Of a stretch of DNA of 64,000 nucleotides, positions 28,681 to 38,835 are shown piece after piece; position 1 is the first letter of the stretch, and each line of letters begins with the position of its first letter. The notes below the pieces were generated by a model. The model saw only the letters and a list, made by a program, of their open reading frames with translations. It was not told where the DNA came from and searched no databases. This DNA comes from Rhodobacter flavimaris (GTDB taxonomy: Bacteria; Pseudomonadota; Alphaproteobacteria; Rhodobacterales; Rhodobacteraceae): assembly GCF_021378075.1 (NCBI RefSeq), contig NZ_JAJUOS010000007.1, positions 62,001 to 126,000 on the forward strand. Direction: 5' to 3'. A program made the translations under genes and the position numbers.

Positions 28681-31600
28681 ATGCATTTCACCGAGATCTT
28701 CATCCGCCGGCCCGTGCTTTCGACAGTGGTCGGCGCCTTCATGCTGCTTCTGGGCATTCAGGCCTTCTTCAGCCTGCCCGTGCGCCAGTATCCCGAGGTC
28801 GACGAAACCGTGGTGACGATCACCACCGTCTATCCCGGTGCTGCGCCCGAACTGATCCAGGGCTTCATCACCGCACCCATCGCGGCAGCCGTCGCGACGA
28901 CCGAGAATATTGACTATGTGACCTCATCCTCTCGCCCCTCGGCCTCGGTCGTGTCGGTGAACATGAAGCTGGGCGCCGACCCGGACGTCGCGCTGACCGA
29001 TGTTCTGGCCAAGGTACAGCAGGTACGCAGCGCACTGCCCTCGGACGCCGAAGACCCGGTCATCGTCAAGGGCACGGGCCAGACCTTCGCGCTGATGTAT
29101 CTCGCGGCGATCAACCCGAACATGACGCCCGAGCAGCTGACAGAATATCTTGAGCGCGTCATCCGCCCTCGCATGTCCACCATCCCCGGCGTGGCCGAGA
29201 TCGAGGTCATCGGTGCATCGAACTACGCCATGCGGGTCTGGATCGACCCCGACAAGCTGGCCGCGCGGGGCGTGACCGCCTCGGAGGTGCTGGCCGCGAT
29301 CCAGGCCTCGAACTTCCTCTCGGCTCCGGGCAAGACCGAGAACGAATTCGTCACCCAGTCGATCACGCTTAAATCGACCTTGCAAACGCCCGAGGCATTC
29401 GGTGCCCTGCCGATCCGCGCCGATGGCGATGCGGTCGTGCGCTTGCGCGATGTCGCGCTGGTCGAACTGGCCTCGGATGGCGAGGGCGAGATCGTGACCT
29501 TCAACGGTCAGGGCGGCACCTTCATCGGCATCTACCCGACGCCTTCGGCCAACCCGCTTGATACTGCCGCCGCCGTGGTGGCCGAGTTGCCAGCGATCAA
29601 CAACACCCTGCCCGAGGGGATGGAAATCGAGCTGGTCTACGACTCGACCGAGACCATCTCGGCCTCGATCGAAGAAGTGTTCAAGACCATCGCCGAAGCC
29701 GTGGTGATCGTGGTCATCGTGATCTTGCTGTTCCTTGGCTCGGTGCGCTCGGTTCTGATGCCGCTGGTCACCATTCCGCTCTCGCTGGTGGGGGTGATGG
29801 CGGTGCTGCTGGCACTCGGCTATTCGATCAACCTGCTGACGCTGCTGGCCATGGTGCTGGCCATCGGCCTTGTCGTCGATGACGCGATTGTCGTGGTCGA
29901 GAACATCCACCGCCATATCGAGGACGGCATGAAGCCGATCCCCGCCGCCGTGCAGGGGATGAAGGAAATCACCGGCCCTGTCATAGCTATGACGATCACG
30001 CTGGCCGCCGTTCTGGCGCCGCTCGCCTTCACCGGGGGCCTTACCGGCGCGCTCTTCAAAGAGTTCGCCTTTACCCTTGCGGGATCGGTGATCCTGTCGG
30101 GGGTGATCGCGCTGACGATCACGCCGATGATGTCGGGCCGCATCCTGACCCCGGGGCACGCCAAGGGCTTCCAGGCCTGGGTTGACCGCACCTTCGAGCG
30201 CATCGCCGGCTGGTATGAGCGCCGCGTGGATGGCTCGCTCAGCTACCGCTCGATCACCGTTCTGGTGGTCAGCGTCCTTGTGGGTGTGATGGGCTTCATG
30301 TTCGTCAACACCTCGACCGAGCTTGCCCCGGATGAGGATCAGGGCGCGCTGTTCGCGATCCTGAACGGGCCGCGCTACGCGACCTCGGACTACACCTCGA
30401 AGTATATCGAGGAAATCGGCGCGCTGACCGAGGATATCCCCGAGGTGCGCACCAAGTTCTCGGTCGCCGGTTTCGGCGGGGACGACGCGCAGGGGATCTA
30501 TATCTGGGCACTCAAGGACTGGTCCGAGCGTGACCGCTCGCAGGCAGAGATCCAGGCGCAGATCCAGGGCGCGCTGGACCAATCGACCGGCTTGCAGGGG
30601 TTTGCCTTCGCGCCGCCCACCCTGCCCGGCTCGGGCGGCGGGCTGCCGATCTCGGTGGTGCTTCAGTCGATCCACTCGGCCGATCGCGTGGCCGAGGTGG
30701 CCGAGGAGATCCGCCTCAAGGCGCAGGCCAGCGGCAAGTTCATCGTGGTGCAGAACTCGCTCAGCTTCGATGCCCCCGAGGTGCGCGTGACGATCGACCG
30801 CGACCGTGCGGCCTCGCTCAACGTCTCGGTCTCGGACATCGGCACGACGCTGGGGCTGCTTGTCGGCGGCGCCTCGGTCGCGCAGTTCGACCGCGACTCG
30901 AACAGCTACGACATCATCACCCAGGTTCCGCAGGAATTCCGCGCCAACCCCGAGCAACTGGGCAGCTACTTCGTGCGCGCCTCGACGGGCGACATGGTGC
31001 CGCTGTCCTCGGTGGTGAAGATCGACACCGGCGTGCGCGCCGCGGCGATTGAGCAGTTCAACCAGCTCAACTCCGCCACGCTCTCGGCCCTGCCGCTGCC
31101 CGGCGTCTCGACCGGCGATGGTCTGGCCGAGATCGTCAACGCTGCGACCGAGGCCATGCCCGAGGGCTTCTTCCTCGATTACTCCGGCCAGTCGCGGCTT
31201 GAGGTCACGCAGGGCAACACGATCCTGCTGGCCTTCGGCGCGGCGGTTCTGGTGATCTACCTTGTGCTGGCAGCCCAGTTCGAGAGCCTGCGCGACCCGT
31301 TCATCATCATGATGTCGGTGCCGCTGACGATCTTCGGGGCAATCCTGCCGCTCAACATCGGGCTTGGAACGCTGAACATCTACTCGCAGGTGGGCCTGAT
31401 CACGCTGGTCGGGCTGATCACCAAGCACGGCATCCTGATGGTCGAGTTCGCCAACCAGCAGCGCGAGGAGCACGGCGCCACCCGCCGAGCGGCTATCGTT
31501 GCCGCGGCGCGCACCCGTCTGCGCCCGATCCTGATGACCACCGCCGCGATGGCGCTGGCGGTGATCCCGCTGGTGATGGCGCAAGGCGCGGGCGCGGCGG

Positions 31601-31749
31601 CGCGTCAGGCGATGGGGATCGTGATGTTCTCGGGGCTGATCATCGGCACGATGTTCACGCTGTTCGTGGTGCCGATGTTCTACAGCTTCATCGCGCCTTC
31701 CGACAAAGCGATGCGCACAGCGCGCGAAAAACGGATCGCAGCAGGATAA
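28681..31749 (+). CDS. RND multidrug efflux permease (HAE1/AcrB type)
   Basis: A 1022-residue inner-membrane transporter with the twelve-helix RND layout: helix 1 from FIRRPVLSTVVGAFMLLLG, large periplasmic loops after helices 1 and 7, and the proton-relay helix 4 motif VVDDAIVVVENIHRHIEDG with two adjacent Asp. SVPLTIFGAILPL and GLITKHGILMVEFANQ in the second half match HAE1 hydrophobe/drug exporters, not metal (CzcA) pumps. A run of MFTLFVVPMFYSF ends the last helix. Substrates cannot be read from sequence. Confidence 0.94.
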   Translation: MHFTEIFIRRPVLSTVVGAFMLLLGIQAFFSLPVRQYPEVDETVVTITTVYPGAAPELIQGFITAPIAAAVATTENIDYVTSSSRPSASVVSVNMKLGADPDVALTDVLAKVQQVRSALPSDAEDPVIVKGTGQTFALMYLAAINPNMTPEQLTEYLERVIRPRMSTIPGVAEIEVIGASNYAMRVWIDPDKLAARGVTASEVLAAIQASNFLSAPGKTENEFVTQSITLKSTLQTPEAFGALPIRADGDAVVRLRDVALVELASDGEGEIVTFNGQGGTFIGIYPTPSANPLDTAAAVVAELPAINNTLPEGMEIELVYDSTETISASIEEVFKTIAEAVVIVVIVILLFLGSVRSVLMPLVTIPLSLVGVMAVLLALGYSINLLTLLAMVLAIGLVVDDAIVVVENIHRHIEDGMKPIPAAVQGMKEITGPVIAMTITLAAVLAPLAFTGGLTGALFKEFAFTLAGSVILSGVIALTITPMMSGRILTPGHAKGFQAWVDRTFERIAGWYERRVDGSLSYRSITVLVVSVLVGVMGFMFVNTSTELAPDEDQGALFAILNGPRYATSDYTSKYIEEIGALTEDIPEVRTKFSVAGFGGDDAQGIYIWALKDWSERDRSQAEIQAQIQGALDQSTGLQGFAFAPPTLPGSGGGLPISVVLQSIHSADRVAEVAEEIRLKAQASGKFIVVQNSLSFDAPEVRVTIDRDRAASLNVSVSDIGTTLGLLVGGASVAQFDRDSNSYDIITQVPQEFRANPEQLGSYFVRASTGDMVPLSSVVKIDTGVRAAAIEQFNQLNSATLSALPLPGVSTGDGLAEIVNAATEAMPEGFFLDYSGQSRLEVTQGNTILLAFGAAVLVIYLVLAAQFESLRDPFIIMMSVPLTIFGAILPLNIGLGTLNIYSQVGLITLVGLITKHGILMVEFANQQREEHGATRRAAIVAAARTRLRPILMTTAAMALAVIPLVMAQGAGAAARQAMGIVMFSGLIIGTMFTLFVVPMFYSFIAPSDKAMRTAREKRIAAG

Positions 31750-31753
31750 AGAC

Positions 31754-31780
31754 AAAGGGCGGGGATCTCCCCGCCCTTTT
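31754..31780. terminator. Bidirectional intrinsic terminator after the RND operon
   Basis: AAAGGGCGGGG pairs with CCCCGCCCTTT around ATCT, with T on both strands; it serves the RND permease and the convergent GMC gene. Confidence 0.85.
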
Positions 31781-31784
31781 CATG

Positions 31785-33380
31785 TCAGCCCTTTGCATCC
31801 TCAAGCATCATCTGCGCGGCTTTCTCGGCGATCATCATCGTGGGCGCATTGGTATTGCCCGAGGTAATGGTGGGCATGACCGAGGCGTCGGCGATGCGCA
31901 GACCCCGCAGCGCCTTCAGCCGCAGGCGCGGATCGACCACCGCGCCCGCGTCCGCGCCCATCCGGCAGGTGCCAACCGGGTGGAAGATTGTGGTGCCGAT
32001 CTCGCCCGCAGCACGCACGAGGTCATCTTCGGTGCGGTAGTCGGGGCCGGGCTTGTATTCCTCGGGCGAGAACTGCGCAAAGGCGGGCTGCTGCGCAATC
32101 TCGCGCGTCAGGCTGATTGAGCGGGCGGCGACGCGGCGGTCGCCCTCGGTGCTCAGGTAATTCGGTGCGATTACCGGCGCTGCGCGGAAATCCGGGCCAC
32201 GCAGGTGAACATTGCCACGGCTTTCGGGGCGCAGGTTGCACACGCTGGCCGTCATTGCCGGGAAGGGGTGCACCGCGTCGCCGAACTTGTCCAGGCTGAC
32301 CGGCTGGAGGTGGTATTCCAGATCTGCGGTCTCTTTCTCGGGGAAGGAGCGGGTGAAAATCCCCGCCTGGCTTGGCGACATCGACATCGGACCCGAGCGG
32401 AAGAGCGCATATTCCGCCCCGATCATCGCCTTGCCAAACAACGAATTCGCCATGGTGTTGAGAGTCTTGACCCCGTTCACCTTGAAGATCAGCCGCAGTT
32501 GCAGATGGTCTTGCAGGTTCTCGCCCACACCATCGACCTCGGCCACCGGGGCGATCCCGTTTTCCGCCAGCACATCGCCGCGCCCAATGCCAGATAGCTC
32601 AAGGATCTGGGGCGAGCCGATAGCGCCTGCGGCCAGCACGACCTCGCCCGCCTCGACCTCATAAGGCGCATTGTCGCGCTGGTAGCGCACGCCCGTCACG
32701 CGCCCCTCGCGGATCAGCAAGCGTTCGACCTGCGCCTCGGTAATGACGCGCAGGTTCGGGCGGCCAAGTGCGGGCTTGAGAAACGCGCTTGAGGCCGACC
32801 AGCGCCAGCCGCGCCGCTGCGTGACGTGGAAATAGCCGCCGCCCTCATTGTCGCCCCGGTTGAAATCGTCGGTGCGCGGAATGCCCGCCTGCTCGGCCGC
32901 CGCAAGGAACGCGTCGAGCACATCCCATTTCACGCGCGCCTCCTCAACCCGGATCGCGCCACCCGCGCCATGCAGGTCCGACGCGCCGCGGTAGAAATCC
33001 TCCTGGCGGCGGAACAGCGGTAGGATGTCGTCCCAACCCCAGCCGCTACAGCCAAGCTGCGCCCAGTGATCATAGTCGCGCGCCTGACCGCGCATGTAGA
33101 TCATACCGTTGATCGACGAACACCCGCCCAGGATCCGCCCGCGCGGATAGATCAGCGAACGGCCGTTCAGGCCAGGGTCTGCCTCGGTCTTGAAGCCCCA
33201 GTCGGTGCGCGGATTGCCGATGCAGTAGAGGTATCCCACCGGGATATGCACCCAGTGGTAATCGTCCTTGCCGCCTGCTTCGAGCAGCAGCACACGGTTG
33301 CGCGGATCTTCGGACAGGCGATTTGCCAGCACGCAACCGGCGCTGCCGGCCCCTACGACGATGTAATCGTAACGCTCCAT
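31785..33380 (-). CDS. GMC-family FAD oxidoreductase (choline/alcohol dehydrogenase-like)
   Basis: A 531-residue GMC flavoenzyme. The FAD Rossmann motif VVGAGSAGCVLANRLSED begins near residue 7, GMC signature 1 is seen as PRGRILGGCSSINGMIYMRG near 80, signature 2 as GAIGSPQILELSGIG, and the C-terminal IFHPVGTCRMG supplies the active-site His. Substrates in this family include choline, alcohols and polyethylene glycol; no betaine aldehyde dehydrogenase or BetI gene is adjacent, so BetA is not favoured. The start at 33380 follows GGGGGAAG; the frame continues upstream without a site. Confidence 0.92.
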   Translation of the reverse strand: MERYDYIVVGAGSAGCVLANRLSEDPRNRVLLLEAGGKDDYHWVHIPVGYLYCIGNPRTDWGFKTEADPGLNGRSLIYPRGRILGGCSSINGMIYMRGQARDYDHWAQLGCSGWGWDDILPLFRRQEDFYRGASDLHGAGGAIRVEEARVKWDVLDAFLAAAEQAGIPRTDDFNRGDNEGGGYFHVTQRRGWRWSASSAFLKPALGRPNLRVITEAQVERLLIREGRVTGVRYQRDNAPYEVEAGEVVLAAGAIGSPQILELSGIGRGDVLAENGIAPVAEVDGVGENLQDHLQLRLIFKVNGVKTLNTMANSLFGKAMIGAEYALFRSGPMSMSPSQAGIFTRSFPEKETADLEYHLQPVSLDKFGDAVHPFPAMTASVCNLRPESRGNVHLRGPDFRAAPVIAPNYLSTEGDRRVAARSISLTREIAQQPAFAQFSPEEYKPGPDYRTEDDLVRAAGEIGTTIFHPVGTCRMGADAGAVVDPRLRLKALRGLRIADASVMPTITSGNTNAPTMMIAEKAAQMMLEDAKG

Positions 33381-33511
33381 CGCTTCCCCCGGTCGCGTGT
33401 GGCGCCTGCCAGCGCTTTGACTTTTCCAATGGATAACGCGAGGGGAGCCGCGTTCCATACACCAAATTATGCAAAACGTTTCTTGCAGAACCGGGTGAAT
33501 GCAGGTGCAGC

Positions 33512-34813
33512 ATGAGCCACGCCCCCTTGCATCCCCCCCGCCCCCTCGCATTATGGCGCGACCCAAAGGCCCCGGACCCGATGTTTCTGTACCGCTTGCT
33601 TCTTGCCATTGCCCTGCCGCTGCTGCTGATGCGGCTGGTCTGGCGCGTGCTGCGCGGTCAGGAAAGCCTGTCGGACCTGAACGAGCGTCTGGGGGGCGGC
33701 TCCGTCAGCCCCGCACGGGCGATCTGGCTGCACGCCGCCTCGAACGGGGAACTCGCCTCGGCCAAGCCGCTGGTCGAGGCCCTGCTGGCGCAGTCGCACA
33801 GCGCGGTCCTGATCACCTCGAACACCGTCACCGCGCGCACTCTGGCACAGAGCTGGGGATTACCGCGCGTCTCGGCGCGGCTTGCGCCGCTGGATGCGTG
33901 CTGGATGCTGAAGCGGTTTCTGGGGCGCTTCCAGCCCGAGGCGCTGATCGTCGTCGAGAATGAGCTGTGGCCGAACCGCCTGACCCTGACGGCGCAGCGC
34001 GGCGTACCGATCATTGCCGTCGGCGCGCGCATCTCGGCCCGCTCGGCGCGGCGCTGGCGCAAGATTGGGCTGGGGCCGCACCTGATGAAGTCGCTGACCG
34101 CGCTTTCGGCGCAGGATGCCGCGAGCGAGGCCGAATTCCGCGCGCTCGGCCTTCCGGCCCGCAACACGCTGGCGCGGCTGAACCTGAAAACCGCCGTCGC
34201 GGCCCCGCCTCCGCGCGAACGCCTCGACTGGCCGCGCGCGGCGACCGTTCTGGCGGCCTCGACCCATGAGGGCGAGGAAGAGATCGCCCTGGCCGCCTTC
34301 GCCAAGGCCCGCGCGCAGAACCCGGCACTAGGCCTGATCATCGCTCCGCGCCACCCCCGCCGCGCCGCCGAGGTCGCCCGCGCGATCGAGGCCGCCGGGC
34401 TGCCCTACGCGCAGCGATCAAAAGGCCAGGCCCCTCAGCATCCCGTCTATCTGGCCGACACGATGGGCGAGATGGCCAATTGGTATGCCAGCGCGGGCAT
34501 CTGCCTGATTGGGGGCACGCTGGCCCCGAAGGGCGGCCATACCCCGTTCGAACCTGCGGCCTATGGCTGCGCCCTGTTGCATGGCCCCGATATCGCGAAC
34601 CATGCCGAGGCCTTCGCGGCGCTTGATGCCGCGGGCGGCGCCCTCCAGATCACGCCTGACACGCTGGCCAACACACTGGTCAGCCTTGATGCGGCGCGCC
34701 AAGCCAGGATGGCGCAGGCCGCCACCCTTGCGCTTGGCGCGCTGAGCACCACGGACGGCGCCACGCGGCTGACGCAAAGCGTTCTGGGACGCATGACACC
34801 GGCGCAGGGCTAG
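33512..34813 (+). CDS. waaA: 3-deoxy-D-manno-octulosonic acid (Kdo) transferase
   Basis: A 433-residue GT-B glycosyltransferase that adds Kdo to lipid A at the inner membrane. It has an N-terminal membrane-associated helix (FLYRLLLAIALPLLLM), the acceptor-side WLHAASNGELASAKPL, ENELWPNRL, and the donor-site stretch GGTLAPKGGHTPFEPAAYG. The start could be 33512 (AGGTG upstream) or 33581; the second gives a more usual N-terminus MFLYRLL. It is divergent from the GMC gene. Confidence 0.93.
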   Translation: MSHAPLHPPRPLALWRDPKAPDPMFLYRLLLAIALPLLLMRLVWRVLRGQESLSDLNERLGGGSVSPARAIWLHAASNGELASAKPLVEALLAQSHSAVLITSNTVTARTLAQSWGLPRVSARLAPLDACWMLKRFLGRFQPEALIVVENELWPNRLTLTAQRGVPIIAVGARISARSARRWRKIGLGPHLMKSLTALSAQDAASEAEFRALGLPARNTLARLNLKTAVAAPPPRERLDWPRAATVLAASTHEGEEEIALAAFAKARAQNPALGLIIAPRHPRRAAEVARAIEAAGLPYAQRSKGQAPQHPVYLADTMGEMANWYASAGICLIGGTLAPKGGHTPFEPAAYGCALLHGPDIANHAEAFAALDAAGGALQITPDTLANTLVSLDAARQARMAQAATLALGALSTTDGATRLTQSVLGRMTPAQG

Positions 34814-34847
34814 GCTTGCATTCGCGCCCCCTTCGCTTATGTGGTAG

Positions 34848-34861
34848 CCTATCGCGATAGG
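34848..34861. promoter_or_regulatory. Perfect 14-bp palindrome before the DUF1178 gene
   Basis: CCTATCGCGATAGG is a perfect 14-base palindrome ending six bases before the start codon at 34868; its right arm also supplies the AGGTG of the ribosome-binding site. It could be an operator or form an RNA hairpin that masks the site. Confidence 0.45.
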
Positions 34862-34867
34862 TGCCCA

Positions 34868-35299
34868 ATGATCCGCTACACGCTGAAATGCGAGTCCGAC
34901 CACAGCTTTGACAGCTGGTTCCAGTCGGTCGAGGCTTTCGACAAGCTTCTGGCTGCGGGCATGGTTGCGTGCTCGGTCTGCGGATCTTCCAAGGTCGCCA
35001 AGGCACTGATGGCCCCCACCGTTCAGCCCGCGCGCAAGGCCGCCACGCAGCCCGAGGCTCCGCTGGCCGCGCCGCAGGGTGAGGTCGAGCAGGCGCTGGC
35101 CGCCATGCGCCGCCATGTCGAGGAGAACTCGGACTATGTCGGGATGAATTTCGCCGCCGAGGCGCGCGCGATGCATGACGGCGAAGCCCCCGAACGCGCG
35201 ATACATGGCGAGGCGAAACTGGAAGAAGCCAAGGCCCTGCTGGAGGACGGCATCCCCGTCAAGCCCCTGCCCTTTTTGCCGCGCCGCAAGACGAACTGA
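34868..35299 (+). CDS. DUF1178-family protein
   Basis: A 143-residue protein that begins MIRYTLKCESDHSFDSWF and carries ACSVCGSSKVAKALMAP near residue 35, the layout of DUF1178 proteins. The Cys at position 8 and the CxxC resemble a rubredoxin-like or zinc-ribbon knuckle. The C-terminal half holds the conserved block VGMNFAAEARAMHDGEAPERAIHGEA. The family is widespread in alpha- and betaproteobacteria and has no known function. It is followed 92 bases later by an SDR gene. Confidence 0.85.
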   Translation: MIRYTLKCESDHSFDSWFQSVEAFDKLLAAGMVACSVCGSSKVAKALMAPTVQPARKAATQPEAPLAAPQGEVEQALAAMRRHVEENSDYVGMNFAAEARAMHDGEAPERAIHGEAKLEEAKALLEDGIPVKPLPFLPRRKTN

Positions 35300-35391
35300 C
35301 CTGCAACCCTCTGATTTTCGTTGAAACCCCGGGCGATTGCGCCATCCTTGGGGAAAGCGGCCACAGGGTCGGCACAAGGGGGGCAACTGCA

Positions 35392-36036
35392 ATGAGCGTT
35401 CTGATCACCGGAGCAAGCCGCGGCATCGGCGCCGCACTGCTGGAGCATTACCGCGACATCGGCAAGGCCGCCTTCGGCACCGCGCGCAGCCCATCGGGCG
35501 ATCTGCTGCCGCTGGATGTGACCCTTGCCCAAAGCCATCAGGCGCTTGCCCTTCGGCTTAACGGGCTGCCGATTGACCTGCTGGTGTGCAACGCCGGGAT
35601 TTACCCCGACAAGGGTCAGACGCTGGCGACCGGATATCGCGCCGCGCTTTGGTCGCAGGCTTTCGCGACCAATGTGACCGGCGTCTTCCTGACCATCCAG
35701 AGCCTGCTGCCCAACCTGCGCGCGGCCAAGGGCAAGATCGCCATCACCTCCTCGGCGATGGGCTCGGATGAGCGCGCGCCGGGGGGCAGCTATATCTACC
35801 GCGCCTCGAAGGCCGCCGCGCTCAACCTCGGGCGCAACCTGGCCACCGACCTGCGCACCGAGGGCATCGCGGTCGGCATCTATCACCCCGGCTGGGTCAA
35901 GACCGACATGGGCGGCCCAGGTGCCGAGATCAGCCTTGCGCAATCCGTGAACGGCCTTGCCGCGCGCTTCGCCGCCCTCGACATTTCCACGACCGGGTGT
36001 TTCGAGAATTATGACGGAACCCAGATTCCGTTCTGA
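35392..36036 (+). CDS. Short-chain dehydrogenase/reductase
   Basis: A 214-residue SDR, shorter than the usual 250. The cofactor motif LITGASRGIGAALLEHY starts at residue 4, LLVCNAGIY provides the NAG element, AITSSAMGS the catalytic Ser, and YIYRASKAAALN the YxxxK pair. The stretch YHPGWVKTDMGGPGA follows. The absence of the substrate-binding insert suggests small substrates, in the style of CsgA-type SDRs. The start follows GGGGGGCAACTGCA. Confidence 0.9.
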   Translation: MSVLITGASRGIGAALLEHYRDIGKAAFGTARSPSGDLLPLDVTLAQSHQALALRLNGLPIDLLVCNAGIYPDKGQTLATGYRAALWSQAFATNVTGVFLTIQSLLPNLRAAKGKIAITSSAMGSDERAPGGSYIYRASKAAALNLGRNLATDLRTEGIAVGIYHPGWVKTDMGGPGAEISLAQSVNGLAARFAALDISTTGCFENYDGTQIPF

Positions 36037-36110
36037 GCGGGCCGTGAACCCTCTGGCCTTGGCCGCCCAAGCGCGCTAAACCCCCGCAAAACCGCTTAAA
36101 GGACGGGAAA

Positions 36111-37820
36111 ATGGCGCGCCATCTGATCACCTCGGCAATTCCCTATATCAACGGCATCAAGCATCTGGGCAACCTCGTGGGCTCGCAGCTGCCGGCAGAC
36201 CTGTTCGCGCGCTACCTACGCGGGCGCGGGCATGAGGTGATGTTCATCTGCGCCACCGACGAACACGGCACCCCGGCCGAGCTGGCCGCCGCCAAGGCGG
36301 GCAAGGATGTCGCCGACTATTGCGCCGAGATGCATGACGTGCAGGCCGAGATCGCGCGCGGCTTCCGCCTGTCCTTCGATCATTTCGGACGCTCGTCCAG
36401 CGCGCAGAACCGCGCACTGACCCAGCATTTCGCCCGCGTTCTGGCCGAAAACGGGCTGATCCGCGAAGTCACCGAAAAGCAGATGTATTCGGTGGCCGAT
36501 GGCCGCTTCCTGCCCGACCGCTATATCGAGGGCACCTGCCCGAACTGCGGCTATGAAAGCGCGCGCGGCGATCAGTGCGACAACTGCACCAAGCAGCTTG
36601 ACCCGGTCGATCTGATCAACCCGCATTCGGTGATCTCGGGCTCGACCGAGCTTGAAATGCGCGAGACCAAGCACCTGTTCCTGCGCCAGTCGGCGATGAA
36701 GGACAAGCTGGCCGACTGGATCGACAGCAAGGCCGACTGGCCGGTGCTGACCACCTCGATCGCGAAGAAATGGCTCAACGATGGCGACGGGCTGCAAGAT
36801 CGCGGTATCACCCGCGATCTGAGCTGGGGCGTGCCCGCGCAATTCGACGGCGCGCCGTGGAAGGGCATGGAAGGCAAGGTCTTCTATGTCTGGTTCGACG
36901 CCCCCATCGAATATATCGCGGCAACGCAGGAATGGGCCGACAAGAGCGGCGGTGACTGGGCGCGCTGGTGGCGCACCGACAAGGGCGCGGAAGACGTCAC
37001 CTACACCCAGTTCATGGGCAAGGATAACGTGCCCTTCCACACGCTCTCGTTCCCCGCGACGATCCTTGGCTCGGACGAGCCCTGGAAGCTGGTCGATTAC
37101 ATCAAGTCGTTCAACTACCTGAACTATGACGGCGGCCAGTTCTCGACCTCGCGCGGGCGCGGCGTGTTCATGGACCAGGCGCTCGAGATCCTGCCCTCGG
37201 ACTACTGGCGCTGGTGGCTGCTGAGCCACGCCCCCGAAAGCGCCGACAGCGAATTCACCTGGGAGAACTTCCAAACCTCGGTGAACAAGGATCTGGCCGA
37301 CGTTCTGGGCAACTTCGTCAGCCGTATCACCAAGTTCACCCGCTCGAAATTCGGCGAGGCCCTGCCCGAGGGCGGCACCTGGGGCGAGCGCGAAGAGGCG
37401 CTGATCGCGGAACTCACGACCCGCGTGCGCGAGTATGAGCGCCACATGGACGACAAGGAGGTCCGCAAGGCGGCGACCGAATTGCGCGCGATCTGGGTGG
37501 CGGGCAACGAATACCTGCAATCGGCTGCGCCCTGGACTGTCTTCAAGACCGAGCCCGAGCAGGCCGCCGCGCAGGCCCGCCTCGCGCTGAACCTGATCCG
37601 GCTTTACGCGGTGCTTTCCGCCCCCTTCATCCCGGATGCGACCGACACGATGCTCGCCGCCATGCAGACCGAGGATCGCAGCTGGCCCACCGATGTGCGC
37701 GCCGCGCTTGAGGCCCTGCCCGCAGGCCACGCCTTCACCACGCCCGAGGTTCTTTTCCGCAAGATCGCGGATGAGGAGCGCGAGGACTGGCAGGTCCGTT
37801 TCGCCGGCAAGCGCGAGTGA
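36111..37820 (+). CDS. metG: Methionyl-tRNA synthetase
   Basis: A 569-residue class I synthetase. The HIGH region is [15 protein letters not shown] near residue 10, and a zinc knuckle [17 protein letters not shown] lies near 143. The KMSKS loop reads [13 protein letters not shown] near residue 345, so both Lys positions of the standard motif are replaced (Q and T); KFSTS-type loops exist in some MetRS groups, while Gln in place of the first Lys is less usual. The anticodon-binding helical domain follows; there is no C-terminal EMAP domain. It ends at a strong terminator. Confidence 0.95.
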   Translation: MARHLITSAIPYINGIKHLGNLVGSQLPADLFARYLRGRGHEVMFICATDEHGTPAELAAAKAGKDVADYCAEMHDVQAEIARGFRLSFDHFGRSSSAQNRALTQHFARVLAENGLIREVTEKQMYSVADGRFLPDRYIEGTCPNCGYESARGDQCDNCTKQLDPVDLINPHSVISGSTELEMRETKHLFLRQSAMKDKLADWIDSKADWPVLTTSIAKKWLNDGDGLQDRGITRDLSWGVPAQFDGAPWKGMEGKVFYVWFDAPIEYIAATQEWADKSGGDWARWWRTDKGAEDVTYTQFMGKDNVPFHTLSFPATILGSDEPWKLVDYIKSFNYLNYDGGQFSTSRGRGVFMDQALEILPSDYWRWWLLSHAPESADSEFTWENFQTSVNKDLADVLGNFVSRITKFTRSKFGEALPEGGTWGEREEALIAELTTRVREYERHMDDKEVRKAATELRAIWVAGNEYLQSAAPWTVFKTEPEQAAAQARLALNLIRLYAVLSAPFIPDATDTMLAAMQTEDRSWPTDVRAALEALPAGHAFTTPEVLFRKIADEEREDWQVRFAGKRE

Positions 37821-37828
37821 TCTAAAAA

Positions 37829-37855
37829 GGGGGCCACGCGGCCCCCTTGCTTTTT
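37829..37855 (+). terminator. Intrinsic terminator after metG
   Basis: GGGGGCC pairs with GGCCCCC around ACGC, followed by TTGCTTTTT. Confidence 0.83.
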
Positions 37856-37911
37856 GCCCTCATTTGCATCCCCCGCCCCTTTGCCCCATCATCGGGAAAA
37901 CGGAGGCGTAG

Positions 37912-38832
37912 ATGACCCATTGCATCCTGATCGGGGCCCCGGTGGACAGCGGCCAGAAACGCGCGGGCTGCCTGATGGGCCCGGCGGCTTACCGCGTTGC
38001 CGGGCTGGCGCAGACGCTGGCCACGCTTGGCCACGGGGTCGAGGACCGGGGCGATGTGAGCCCCGCTCCGCGCGATCCGATCCCCCATGCCAACCCGGCC
38101 GTGCATCATCTGGCCGAGACCATCGGCTGGACCGAGGCGCTGAGCGAGGCGGGATCCGACGCGATGGCCAACGGGTTTCCGATCTTCATGGGGGGCGATC
38201 ACTCGCTCTCGCTCGGCTCGGTCGCCGGGGTGGCGCGTCACGCGGCGCGCGTGGGGCGGCCGCTTTTCGTGCTTTGGCTCGACGCCCATACCGATTTCCA
38301 CACGCCAGAGAGCACGCAAAGCGGCAACCTGCACGGTACGCCCGTCGCCTATATCGCGGGGCGCCCCGGCTTTGACGATTTCCCGCCCTTCCCGGCCCCT
38401 GTGCCGCCCGCCAATATCTGCATGTTCGGCATCCGCTCGGTCGATGAGGCCGAGCATTCGGCGCTGATGCCCGAAGAGGTCGAGATCAACGACATGCGCG
38501 TGCTGGATGAGCGCGGCATCGGCGCACCGCTGCGCGAGTTTCTGGCGCGGGTCGAGGCCGAGAACGGATTGCTGCATGTCTCGCTCGACGTCGATTTCCT
38601 CGACCCGACCATCGCGCCCGCCGTCGGCACCACCGTCCCCGGCGGCACGACCTTCCGCGAGGCGCATCTGGTGATGGAGCTGCTGCATGAATCGGGGCTG
38701 GTCACTTCACTCGACCTGGTCGAGTTGAACCCCTTCCTCGACGATCGCGGGCGCACCGCGCGGCTGATGGTCGACCTGGTTGGCTCGCTGATGGGCCGGA
38801 AGGTCTTCGACCGGCCCACCCGCAGCTTCTGA
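37912..38832 (+). CDS. rocF: Arginase
   Basis: A 306-residue ureohydrolase. All manganese-ligand motifs are present: FMGGDHSLSLG near residue 92, WLDAHTDFHTP near 124, and SLDVDFLDPTIAP near 224, with ESTQSGNLHGTPVA as substrate contact. The length and the SGNLHG loop fit arginase, which cleaves arginine to ornithine and urea, rather than agmatinase. The start follows GGAGGCGTAG. It stands alone between metG and the convergent holin gene. Confidence 0.93.
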   Translation: MTHCILIGAPVDSGQKRAGCLMGPAAYRVAGLAQTLATLGHGVEDRGDVSPAPRDPIPHANPAVHHLAETIGWTEALSEAGSDAMANGFPIFMGGDHSLSLGSVAGVARHAARVGRPLFVLWLDAHTDFHTPESTQSGNLHGTPVAYIAGRPGFDDFPPFPAPVPPANICMFGIRSVDEAEHSALMPEEVEINDMRVLDERGIGAPLREFLARVEAENGLLHVSLDVDFLDPTIAPAVGTTVPGGTTFREAHLVMELLHESGLVTSLDLVELNPFLDDRGRTARLMVDLVGSLMGRKVFDRPTRSF

Positions 38833-38835
38833 TTA

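Noticed and set aside
31785..33380. BetA (choline dehydrogenase) assignment of the GMC protein
   Set aside because: No betB, betI or choline transporter gene nearby; the family is broad, so only GMC is supported.
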